Origin: Flavobacteriaceae bacterium PRS1
Lineage (GTDB): Bacteria > Bacteroidota > Bacteroidia > Flavobacteriales > Flavobacteriaceae
Direction: 5' to 3'
DNA: 64,000 nucleotides
Assembly: GCA_003709165.1 (NCBI GenBank)
Contig: RDRZ01000001.1
Location: forward strand, 94,473-158,472
Both the position numbers and the translations under genes were made by a program. Each line of letters opens with the position of its first letter. Position 1 is the stretch's first letter. Shown here in pieces: positions 28,868 through 38,343 of this stretch. The notes beneath the pieces are model-generated. The model saw only the letters and a program-made list of their open reading frames with translations. It had not been told where the DNA came from and did not search any database.

Positions 28868-28951
28868 TGATGAGTGATGAGTTAAAAATTAATACATTTT
28901 AGAATAACTAAAACCTTCCCCTTTGGGAAAATGCCAGAAAGGCAATAGGGA

Positions 28952-29854
28952 ATGAACACAACAGATTTTATATCTTTATTACAGCATCCGCAAACTATAA
29001 ATGCAAAACAAACTGATGCAGTAAAAGTCATTCTTGATGAGTTTCCTTATTTTCAATCGGCAAGAGCAGTATATCTTAGAGGGCTTAAAAACGAGGATAG
29101 TTTTAAGTATAATCAAGAACTCAAAATAACTGCCGCTTACACTACCGACAGAAGTATTTTATTCGATTATATCACTTCTAAAGAATTTTTACAAAACGAA
29201 ATTTCACAACATATAAAGCAAAACACAGAGCACTTAAAAGAGATTGAAGTTAACGACATAGAAGATATTTCTATTAATAAAAGTATGATTATTGATGATG
29301 CTTTAAGACAACATATAAAAGATGCTGAACCTATTTTAGATCCAAATTTATTTGAAGAAAAAAAAGAAGCCATTGTTGTTACTACTAAGGATATTATCGA
29401 GTTTGATACCAAACAAATAGAACAAACTCCAGAAGAAAAATTGGAGATTGGCAAACCACTTACTTTCGATAAAAACGAAGTGTACTCCTTTAGAGAATGG
29501 TTGAAAATTACAAGTTTTAAACCCATAATTCGTGATGAGAATAAGTCTCAAAAAAAATCACAAGGCAATTCAAAAGCAAAGAAGTTCGAGCTTATAGATA
29601 AGTTTATATCAGCGAGCCCTAAAATTAAACCCGTCAATAAAGAAGGCTCCACATTTAATATAGCCAACGCCCAAATGTTACCACCTGAAACTTTGATGAC
29701 CGAAACGTTAGCACGGATTTATCTTGAGCAAAAAAATTACAAAAGTGCTATTCAATCTTACAAAATTTTAAGTTTGAAATATCCAGAAAAAAGTGGTTTC
29801 TTTGCAGACCGAATTCAAGCAGTAAAAAAAATACAAAAACAAAATAATATATAG
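28952..29854 (+). CDS. Conserved Bacteroidota protein with TPR-like C-terminus
   Basis: A 300-residue soluble, strongly charged protein. Residues 15-65 (DEFPYFQSARAVYLRGLKNE) look like a helical repeat, the middle is low-complexity and acidic, and the end (TETLARIYLEQKNYKSAIQS YKILSLKYPEKSGFF) is a TPR-like hairpin. No catalytic motif is visible. The location between lptE and secG is conserved in many Flavobacteriia, and its stop is only 2 bp from the secG start, which suggests an envelope-related role. Confidence 0.65.
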   Translation: MNTTDFISLLQHPQTINAKQTDAVKVILDEFPYFQSARAVYLRGLKNEDSFKYNQELKITAAYTTDRSILFDYITSKEFLQNEISQHIKQNTEHLKEIEVNDIEDISINKSMIIDDALRQHIKDAEPILDPNLFEEKKEAIVVTTKDIIEFDTKQIEQTPEEKLEIGKPLTFDKNEVYSFREWLKITSFKPIIRDENKSQKKSQGNSKAKKFELIDKFISASPKIKPVNKEGSTFNIANAQMLPPETLMTETLARIYLEQKNYKSAIQSYKILSLKYPEKSGFFADRIQAVKKIQKQNNI

Positions 29855-29856
29855 TA

Positions 29857-30219
29857 ATGAGTACGTTTTCAATATTTTTAATCCTTATCGTTATAGTAGC
29901 ATTTTTATTAGTAGTAGTAATTATGGTACAAAACCCAAAAGGTGGAGGTTTAGGCTCTTCTTTTGGAGGTGGAAGTTCACAACAAATTGGAGGTGTAAAA
30001 AAGACAACAGACTTTTTAGATAAAAGCACATGGGCTTTGGCAACTTTATTATTGGTTTTAATTTTATTATCTAATGTTGCAATTGGCGGACCAGATGGTA
30101 ACATTGAATCTAAAGCGTTAGACCTAAATGAAACGACAGCACAACCATTACCAGATGTACAACCTTTGGATAACACTACTACTCCAATAAATGAAACTAG
30201 TAATGATTCAACTAATTAA
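29857..30219 (+). CDS. secG: Preprotein translocase subunit SecG
   Basis: The 120-residue protein has two transmembrane helices (IFLILIVIVAFLLVVVIMV and TWALATLLLVLILLSNVAI) separated by the glycine-rich loop NPKGGGLGSSFGGGSSQQIG that marks SecG. A polar Thr/Asn-rich tail follows. SecG assists the SecYE channel. A terminator follows at once. Confidence 0.93.
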   Translation: MSTFSIFLILIVIVAFLLVVVIMVQNPKGGGLGSSFGGGSSQQIGGVKKTTDFLDKSTWALATLLLVLILLSNVAIGGPDGNIESKALDLNETTAQPLPDVQPLDNTTTPINETSNDSTN

Positions 30220-30244
30220 AACAAAGCTATAAAAAATAAAAAAC

Positions 30245-30271
30245 ATGCCAACTTAAACGTTGGCATTTTTT
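30245..30271 (+). terminator. Terminator after secG
   Basis: ATGCCAAC-ttaaac-GTTGGCAT followed by TTTTT, a classical rho-independent terminator 25 bp after the stop codon. Confidence 0.9.
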
Positions 30272-30300
30272 ATAAATGAAAATTTGTCAGTTATTTTGAG

Positions 30301-30323
30301 TTGGCACAATTTTAGAACGATGC
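30301..30323 (+). promoter_or_regulatory. Possible sigma-54-like element upstream of groES
   Basis: TTGGCACAATTTT matches the -24 half of a sigma-54 promoter, but the -12 GC is replaced by GA at the expected spacing, so the match is incomplete. No CIRCE operator is seen here. It lies 40 bp before groES and is recorded because a sigma-54 activator gene is 2 kb upstream. Confidence 0.2.
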
Positions 30324-30362
30324 TTTACTATTAAACATAATTTAATTAAAAAAATAAAACAA

Positions 30363-30638
30363 ATGGGCTTAAAAATTAAACCATTAGCAGATAGAGTTCT
30401 TATAGAACCTTTAGAAGCTGAAACTACTACTGCATCAGGAATTATTATTCCAGACAATGCAAAAGAAAAACCACAAAACGGAACTGTTGTTGCTGTCGGA
30501 AAAGGCACAAAAGACGATCCAATAACTGTTAAAGTTGGTAACAAAGTTTTGTATGGAAAATATGCAGGAACAGAATTAAAATTAGAAGGTAAAGACTATT
30601 TAATAATGCGGGAAAGCGATATTCTGGCAATCGTTTAA
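30363..30638 (+). CDS. groES: Co-chaperonin GroES
   Basis: The 91-residue protein shows the whole GroES pattern: [15 protein letters not shown], a mobile loop [20 protein letters not shown], then VAVGKG and a final [14 protein letters not shown]. It caps GroEL during folding. groEL follows after a 185-bp gap containing a REP-like unit and a palindrome, but no clear terminator. Confidence 0.97.
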   Translation: MGLKIKPLADRVLIEPLEAETTTASGIIIPDNAKEKPQNGTVVAVGKGTKDDPITVKVGNKVLYGKYAGTELKLEGKDYLIMRESDILAIV

Positions 30639-30640
30639 TT

Positions 30641-30667
30641 GTCATTCCTACGAAGGCAGGAATCTCA
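30641..30667. repeat. REP-like palindrome between groES and groEL
   Basis: GTCATTCCTacgaaGGCAGGAATCTC, the compact member of the family at 15999 and 26974. The remainder of the gap is AT-rich. Confidence 0.6.
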
Positions 30668-30787
30668 AAATACAAATTCCAAAAAAACTAAAACAAAACC
30701 CAAAGACTTTCATAGTAAGTTATCAGTTCCAAAATCGGAATTTGATATTTGAAAATTGAGAGTTTAAAATAAAGTATAACATAATAA

Positions 30788-32455
<1,668 letters not shown>

Positions 32456-32486
32456 TGTAAAAAGTATTTATAGACGATAAATTATT

Positions 32487-32516
32487 AAAAAGGCTTCATA
32501 TTATTGAAGCCTTTTT
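32487..32516. terminator. Bidirectional terminator between groEL and the exosortase genes
   Basis: AAAAAGGCTTCA-tatta-TTGAAGCCTTTTT is a long perfect stem with A and T runs. It serves groEL on the plus strand and the exosortase pair on the minus strand. Confidence 0.9.
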
Positions 32517-32570
32517 CTGTTTTATACTACTAAAAAAGGTTCACTTACTAATTTAATTATTGAATTGGTT

Positions 32571-33005
32571 TTACTTTGTAGTTTGTTGCTTATGATAATA
32601 CAATGCTGGTAATAACAATAATAAAATAACAGGTTGAATTAAAAACCGACGAATATTAAAAAAGATATAATAATTTTCTTGTTTCGGGTTAATCACAAAA
32701 AACAAAAATAATAGTAATAGAATAATATAAGAGACAACATAAATTCCTACTGAAAACTTTAGCATAGCCTTATCCTTATAAAACACATATATTATGCAAA
32801 GCGATATTATGGAATTTAGCACATATCGCAAACTGGTATATTCCGAAAGTTTAAAAACCTCTCTTCTTGGATTGTCTATATACAAATAATCATTTTTAAA
32901 GAATTGCAAATACGGATCGTAAAATAACACATCTTCAAAAACTCTAATTAATATCAATAGAAAAAATAAGACAAAAAGTAATATGAATTTTCCGTAATTA
33001 CTCAT
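32571..33005 (-). CDS. Exosortase F system-associated membrane protein
   Basis: The 144-residue protein has four hydrophobic helices and the motif LFYDPYLQFFKNDYLY at residues 28-43, characteristic of the small partner always found with XrtF in Flavobacteriia. A conserved RRFLIQPVILLLLLPALYY ends it. Its start overlaps the end of xrtF by 8 bp, so the two are translationally coupled. Its exact role in exosortase F sorting is not known. Confidence 0.9.
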   Translation of the reverse strand: MSNYGKFILLFVLFFLLILIRVFEDVLFYDPYLQFFKNDYLYIDNPRREVFKLSEYTSLRYVLNSIISLCIIYVFYKDKAMLKFSVGIYVVSYIILLLLFLFFVINPKQENYYIFFNIRRFLIQPVILLLLLPALYYHKQQTTK

Positions 33006-33489
33006 TTTTGGTTTTTAAGTTTACAAACCGATACACCCAAAACATCCATAACAAAAACATCAATCCATAAATAATTAATGGAAAAATAACCGAGTGCAAA
33101 ATTTCTCTCCGCCATGGATAATGATATAAACCTACCGTCAATATTACAATACGCATTAAATTAACTATATATATAAGCACACATCCAAAAATCAAATAAA
33201 AAAAAGTAGTTTTAATTTTTCCTGCATAAGCAATAATAAAAGACACAAAAAGTATAATAATACTTATCGAATTGCACCCTTCTATAATCCTTGCAACAAA
33301 CTTATTGTTAATAAAAAGTTTCATTGATGCTTCATTAGGATGCGGTGAAATTTGAGCTTTATAACCTGATGCTTCTATTAAAGACTGGGTTTGCCTTGCT
33401 ACTAAATTAGTAACATAATCAGGAAAAAATTTGGAATCATGAGAATTGTCTAAATAAAATTTATATGCCATAGTGAGCATACTATACAC
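32998..33489 (-). CDS. xrtF: Exosortase F (XrtF), start codon uncertain
   Basis: A transpeptidase-like membrane enzyme that processes and sorts proteins with a cognate C-terminal signal. The catalytic triad is visible: Cys in IEGCNSISI, Arg in NLMRIV and His in LHSVIFP. From the GTG at 33489 it is 163 residues, but the same frame continues upstream through YKPVLKFILTFLF, which looks like the family's first helix, up to an AUA codon at 33529-33531 just after a stop. No ATG, GTG or TTG exists there, so the original ATG has probably become ATA, and translation uses either ATA or the downstream GTG. Confidence 0.85.
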   Translation of the reverse strand: MYSMLTMAYKFYLDNSHDSKFFPDYVTNLVARQTQSLIEASGYKAQISPHPNEASMKLFINNKFVARIIEGCNSISIIILFVSFIIAYAGKIKTTFFYLIFGCVLIYIVNLMRIVILTVGLYHYPWRREILHSVIFPLIIYGLMFLLWMFWVYRFVNLKTKNE

Positions 33490-33642
33490 AAATAAAAAAG
33501 TAAGTATAAATTTTAATACAGGCTTATATATTTTTTATAAGTTTCTTCAAATAGATTTAGGATAATTCAACTATAAAATTAAATAAAAGATTTACTGATT
33601 TTTAGTCGATTTTAAATACTTTTAACAAAAAAAATAACATAA

Positions 33643-34098
33643 ATGCTACGTATTTTAGAATCAAAAGTAACCGAAATTGTTTCAAATACAAATGAAACAG
33701 TTGAAAAACGGCTTTTATCAATTTGCGAATTACTTGAGTCTAATGTTTCGTATTACAATTGGGTTGGATTTTATTTTAAGAATGGAGACAAAAACGAATT
33801 AAAGCTCGGACCTTATGTTGGTGCACCAACCGACCATATTATTATACCTTTTGGAAAAGGAATTTGCGGACAAGTTGCTTTAAGTAATAAAAATTTTGTA
33901 GTATCAGATGTTTCGGCACAAGACAATTATTTAGCCTGTAGTATTAACGTAAAAGCAGAAATTGTTGTACCCATTTTTGTAAACGGAAAAAATATTGGGC
34001 AAATAGATATCGACTCTAACACCATTAACCCTTTTACTAATGCTGATGAATCTTTTTTAGAGTTTGTTTGTACTCAAGTATCTAAAATGCTTACTTGA
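33643..34098 (+). CDS. Free methionine-(R)-sulfoxide reductase (GAF domain)
   Basis: The 151-residue GAF-domain protein has the conserved cysteines of fRMsr enzymes in KGICGQVA (about 92) and YLACSINVKAEIVVPIF (about 118), and the motif NWVGFYF near residue 38. It reduces free methionine-R-sulfoxide with thioredoxin, protecting against oxidants. It is monocistronic, between xrtF and purH. Confidence 0.88.
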   Translation: MLRILESKVTEIVSNTNETVEKRLLSICELLESNVSYYNWVGFYFKNGDKNELKLGPYVGAPTDHIIIPFGKGICGQVALSNKNFVVSDVSAQDNYLACSINVKAEIVVPIFVNGKNIGQIDIDSNTINPFTNADESFLEFVCTQVSKMLT

Positions 34099-34239
34099 AA
34101 TTCCTTTATTCTCTTAAATCAAACAAAGTGTTTTTGGATTTTAGTCTTTTATATTTGGAATTTTAAACCTCTTGTTAATAACTCGTCATTATAGTTAAAA
34201 ACCTATTTACAATAATTTATTAAAAACTCATTATATCGT

Positions 34240-34247
34240 TATTTTTG
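34240..34247 (+). promoter_or_regulatory. Possible purH -7 promoter element
   Basis: TATTTTTG fits TAnnTTTG and lies 20 bp before the purH start codon. The upstream TTG half is not clear. Confidence 0.35.
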
Positions 34248-34267
34248 TCACTCAACACACAACAACA

Positions 34268-35800
34268 ATGAGCAACACTAAAACTATTAAATCTGCACTA
34301 ATTTCGGTTTTTAACAAGGAAGGATTAGCACCAATTGTAAAACAATTAAGCAAACTTGGTGTTACTATTTACTCAACCGGAGGCACTCAAAAATTTATCA
34401 ATGATTTAGGAATTAATGTTATTCCTGTTGAAGAAATTACATCTTATCCTTCCATTCTCGGAGGTCGCGTAAAAACATTGCATCCTAAAATATTTGGTGG
34501 TATTTTAAATCGCCACGATAATCCTCAAGATGTTGCAGAATTAATCGAATACAATATTCCACAAATTGATGCTGTTATTGTAGATTTATATCCTTTCGAA
34601 AAAACAGTTAGTTCTGGTGCATGTGATGAAGATATAATTGAAAAAATTGATATTGGTGGTATTTCATTAATTCGTGCAGCTGCCAAAAATTTTACCGATG
34701 TTATTTGTGTGTCTTCAGTTGATGATTACACCGAGTTTTTAGAACTTATCACAAACAATAACGGAAGCATTTCCGAAGAAGACAGAAAGCGTTTTGCCAC
34801 GAAGTCGTTTAACGTATCTTCTCATTATGATAGCGCAATATTTAACTACTTCAATAAAAATCATGAAATAGCAACATTAAAAATTAGCGAAACCAATGGA
34901 AAGGTGTTACGCTATGGCGAAAATCCACATCAAAAAGGATTTTTCTTTGGAAATTTTGACGACTTATTTACGAAGCTTCATGGAAAAGAATTAAGCTATA
35001 ACAATTTATTAGATGTAGATGCAGCAGTAAATTTAATGAATGAGTTTAAAAACGACACTCCAACTTTTGCTATTTTAAAACACAACAATGCTTGTGGTTT
35101 ATCAATTAGACCAACAATCCATCAAGCCTATGTTGATGCATTAGCCGGAGATCCTGTCTCGGCTTTTGGAGGAGTTTTAATTAGTAATACTGAAATTGAT
35201 GTCGCTACTGCAACCGAAATTCACAGTCTTTTTTGTGAAGTTGTAATAGCTCCTTCATTTTCGGAAGCAGGATTAGAAATTTTAAAAGGCAAGAAGAATA
35301 GAATTTTATTAATTCTTCACGATATCGAATTTCCTAAAACTACTGTCAGAAGTTGTTTAAATGGAACATTAGTTCAGTTCAGAGATAATAAAACTGACAC
35401 TGTTGAAAACTTAACTAAAGTAACAAGAAACTCACCAAATGTAAACGAATTAGAAGATTTGATCTTTGCTTCAAAAATTTGCAAGCACACCAAATCTAAC
35501 ACTATAGTTTTGGTTAAAAACAAACAGTTATGTGCCAGCGGAACAGGGCAAACAAGCCGGGTAGATGCATTAAACCAAGCCATACATAAAGCACAATCCT
35601 TCAGCTTTAATTTAAAAGGTGCTGCTATGGCGAGTGATGCTTTTTTTCCGTTTCCAGATTGTGTAGAAATCGCAGGTAAAGCAGGCGTGACGGCAGTAAT
35701 TCAACCTGGTGGTTCTATAAAAGACCAGTTGAGTATCGATTATTGCGATGAACATAATATTGCAATGGTTTTTACAGGAACACGTCATTTTAAACATTAA
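34268..35800 (+). CDS. purH: Bifunctional AICAR transformylase / IMP cyclohydrolase
   Basis: The 510-residue enzyme carries out the last two steps of IMP synthesis. The N-terminal MGS-like cyclohydrolase domain contains STGGTQKFI and GGRVKTLHPKIFGGIL (about 68). The C-terminal formyltransferase domain contains YGENPHQKGFF, the catalytic KHNNACG (about 275) and DAFFPFPDCVEIAG (about 458). Length and order are standard. Confidence 0.97.
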   Translation: MSNTKTIKSALISVFNKEGLAPIVKQLSKLGVTIYSTGGTQKFINDLGINVIPVEEITSYPSILGGRVKTLHPKIFGGILNRHDNPQDVAELIEYNIPQIDAVIVDLYPFEKTVSSGACDEDIIEKIDIGGISLIRAAAKNFTDVICVSSVDDYTEFLELITNNNGSISEEDRKRFATKSFNVSSHYDSAIFNYFNKNHEIATLKISETNGKVLRYGENPHQKGFFFGNFDDLFTKLHGKELSYNNLLDVDAAVNLMNEFKNDTPTFAILKHNNACGLSIRPTIHQAYVDALAGDPVSAFGGVLISNTEIDVATATEIHSLFCEVVIAPSFSEAGLEILKGKKNRILLILHDIEFPKTTVRSCLNGTLVQFRDNKTDTVENLTKVTRNSPNVNELEDLIFASKICKHTKSNTIVLVKNKQLCASGTGQTSRVDALNQAIHKAQSFSFNLKGAAMASDAFFPFPDCVEIAGKAGVTAVIQPGGSIKDQLSIDYCDEHNIAMVFTGTRHFKH

Positions 35801-35986
35801 AAATTATAGTTTTAAAAGTCTATAACAATACAATTAGCGTATATTATATTTTAATAATTGTTATGTTTTAAAAACTTTAAATACTTTTAACTTTAGTACA
35901 CTTTAAGTTCTTATTAGTAACGTATATTTTATTACATTTACAGTTATTCAAAAAAAACAATGTAACAACATCCAAATAATTTAAGT

Positions 35987-37015
35987 ATGGGATTTTTTGA
36001 TTTCTTTACCGAAGAAATTGCAATAGATTTAGGCACAGCAAACACGCTTATTATATATAATGATAAAGTGGTTGTAGATAGCCCATCTATTGTTGCTAAA
36101 GATAGAATTACAGGTAAAATTATAGCCGTTGGGAAAGAAGCCAGCTTAATGCAAGGCAAAACACACGAAAACATTAAAATAATCAGACCTCTTAAAGATG
36201 GCGTAATTGCAGATTTTGATGCTTCGGAGCAAATGATAAATACATTTATAAAAAATATCCCTGCATTTAAAAAAAGGCTGTTCGCTCCTGCATTACGAAT
36301 GGTAATTTGTATTCCTTCAGGAATTACCGAAGTAGAAATGCGTGCAGTAAAAGAATCGGCAGAACGTGTTAACGGAAAAGATATTTATTTAATTCATGAA
36401 CCTATGGCAGCAGCTATAGGAATTGGTATTGATATCATGCAACCTAAAGGTAACATGGTTGTTGATATAGGTGGTGGAACAACCGAAATTGCGGTAATTG
36501 CGCTGGGTGGGATTGTATGCGACAAATCTATTAAAGTTGCTGGAGATGTTTTTACCAACGATATTATTTCTTATATGCGTACGCAACACAATCTTTATAT
36601 TGGAGAACGTACTGCTGAAAAAATTAAAATTCAAATTGGCGCAGCTACCGAAGATTTAGATATTCCTCCAGAAAACATGAGCGTTCAAGGACGTGATTTA
36701 CTTACCGGAAAACCTAAACAGGTTCAAACCTCATTTAGAGAAATTGCAAAATCTTTAGACAAATCTATATTGCGTGTTGAAGATGCAGTAATGGAAACTT
36801 TATCGAAAACACCACCGGAACTTGCATCAGATATTTACAATACAGGAATGTACTTGGTTGGTGGTGGCTCAATGCTTCGTGGATTAGATAAGCGCCTGTC
36901 TCAAAAAACCGACTTACCTGTTTATATTGCAGAAGACCCTTTAAGAACCGTTGTTAGAGGCACCGGAATTGTATTAAAAAACATAACTAAATATAGAAAC
37001 GTGTTGATTAAATAG
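35987..37015 (+). CDS. mreB: Rod-shape-determining protein MreB
   Basis: The 342-residue actin homologue begins with MGFFDFFTEEIAIDLGTANT (phosphate-1 loop), followed by VVDIGGGTTEIAVIALGGIV (phosphate 2) and LVGGGSMLRGLDKRL near the end (adenosine motif). MreB filaments guide elongasome movement. It is the first of five genes, mreB-mreC-mreD-PBP2-rodA, with spacings of 10 bp or less, clearly one operon. Confidence 0.97.
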   Translation: MGFFDFFTEEIAIDLGTANTLIIYNDKVVVDSPSIVAKDRITGKIIAVGKEASLMQGKTHENIKIIRPLKDGVIADFDASEQMINTFIKNIPAFKKRLFAPALRMVICIPSGITEVEMRAVKESAERVNGKDIYLIHEPMAAAIGIGIDIMQPKGNMVVDIGGGTTEIAVIALGGIVCDKSIKVAGDVFTNDIISYMRTQHNLYIGERTAEKIKIQIGAATEDLDIPPENMSVQGRDLLTGKPKQVQTSFREIAKSLDKSILRVEDAVMETLSKTPPELASDIYNTGMYLVGGGSMLRGLDKRLSQKTDLPVYIAEDPLRTVVRGTGIVLKNITKYRNVLIK

Positions 37016-37025
37016 AGCTTAACTA

Positions 37026-37844
37026 ATGCAACAAATCATTAACTTTTTAATAAAAAACAAAACTTTTATTTTGTTTTTATTATTGTTTTCTTTTTCTGTT
37101 TTTCTAACTTTTCAATCACACTCCTACCATAAAAGCAAGTTTATTAATTCGGCTAATTTTTTAACCGGTGGGATTTACAAATCCGTAAATAATATTAAAC
37201 AATACTTCGGTTTAAAAGAGGAAAATGAAATTCTATTAGAAGAGAACAATCGGTTAAAATCTATTTTATTTAATACTGAAAATGGAGAATTAAAACAGCC
37301 TTTTTCAGATAAAAAGACTTCAATTAATTACAAATTAATTGCTGCACAAGTTTATAAAAACAGCTATTCGGCAGCTAACAACTACCTCACAATAAATAAA
37401 GGCATAAAAGATAGTGTTAAACAAGATTTGGGTGTAATTACTTCCAAAGGCATCGTTGGCATTATTGATAACACATCAAAAAAATATGCAAGAGTAATGT
37501 CTATTTTAAACACGAACAGTAGGATTAACTCTCAACTTAAAAAGTCTGATCATTTTGGAACACTTAAATGGAATGCAGAGTCTCCGCAAATTGTACAACT
37601 CTTAGATGTCCCAAAACTTGCTCCTGTTGCTGTTGGAGATACAATTATTACTGGAGGACGCTCAACTATTTTCCCAAAGGGAATAGGTATTGGCAAAGTC
37701 GTTTCTTTTCAATTAGATGAAACTGAAAACTACTATATTATTGATGTAAAATTGTTTAACGACATGACAAACATAGGTCATGTTTATATTATAGAAAATC
37801 TTGATGCTGAAGAAATTTCAACTTTATATAAACAAGATGAATAG
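37026..37844 (+). CDS. mreC: Rod-shape-determining protein MreC
   Basis: This 272-residue protein has one N-terminal membrane helix (FILFLLLFSFSVFLTFQSH), a coiled coil (LKEENEILLEENNRLKS), then the periplasmic beta domain with NNYLTINKGIKDSV, GVITSKGIVGII and GDTIITGG. It bridges MreB and the periplasmic synthases. It overlaps mreD by eight bases. Confidence 0.93.
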   Translation: MQQIINFLIKNKTFILFLLLFSFSVFLTFQSHSYHKSKFINSANFLTGGIYKSVNNIKQYFGLKEENEILLEENNRLKSILFNTENGELKQPFSDKKTSINYKLIAAQVYKNSYSAANNYLTINKGIKDSVKQDLGVITSKGIVGIIDNTSKKYARVMSILNTNSRINSQLKKSDHFGTLKWNAESPQIVQLLDVPKLAPVAVGDTIITGGRSTIFPKGIGIGKVVSFQLDETENYYIIDVKLFNDMTNIGHVYIIENLDAEEISTLYKQDE

Positions 37845-38343
37845 TATTGCTACCACACATATTATTCGCTTTATAATCTTGGTTCTCATACAAGCTTTGG
37901 TGTTAAACAATATTAATTTTTTAGGTTTTATAAACCCTTATATCTACATTTTATTTATTATCCTTTATCCTATTAAGAATAATCGTCTTCTCTTTATTTT
38001 CTTAAGTTTTTTATTAGGGCTAACGGTCGATTTATTTTTAGATTCAGGTGGTGTTCATGCTGCTGCATGTGTTACCATTGCTTATGCACGTCCTGTTTTT
38101 TTAAGGTCTATTTTTGGTGCGACATACGATCACCAAACCATTAAATTTTCCTCAACCGATTTTGGGCAACGAATTACCTATTTTTCGATTATAACACTAA
38201 TTCATCATCTTATTTTATTTAGCCTCGAAATTTTTAACACATCAAAAATAATTTTAATCCTTAAAAAGTCGTTATTCTCAAGTATCTTTACAATACTGCT
38301 TTGTATTTTAATAACAATCTTATTCAGCAGAAAAAATAAATGA
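37837..38343 (+). CDS. mreD: Rod-shape-determining protein MreD
   Basis: From the ATG at 37837, which overlaps the mreC end, the product is 168 residues with about five membrane segments (IIRFIILVLIQALVLNNINF, LLFIFLSFLLGLTVDLFLD and others). The FLLGLTVDLF ... GVHAAAC motif is the MreD signature. It overlaps the PBP2 gene by 4 bp (ATGA). A TTG start 36 bp upstream is possible but would lie deeper in mreC. Confidence 0.9.
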   Translation: MNSIATTHIIRFIILVLIQALVLNNINFLGFINPYIYILFIILYPIKNNRLLFIFLSFLLGLTVDLFLDSGGVHAAACVTIAYARPVFLRSIFGATYDHQTIKFSSTDFGQRITYFSIITLIHHLILFSLEIFNTSKIILILKKSLFSSIFTILLCILITILFSRKNK

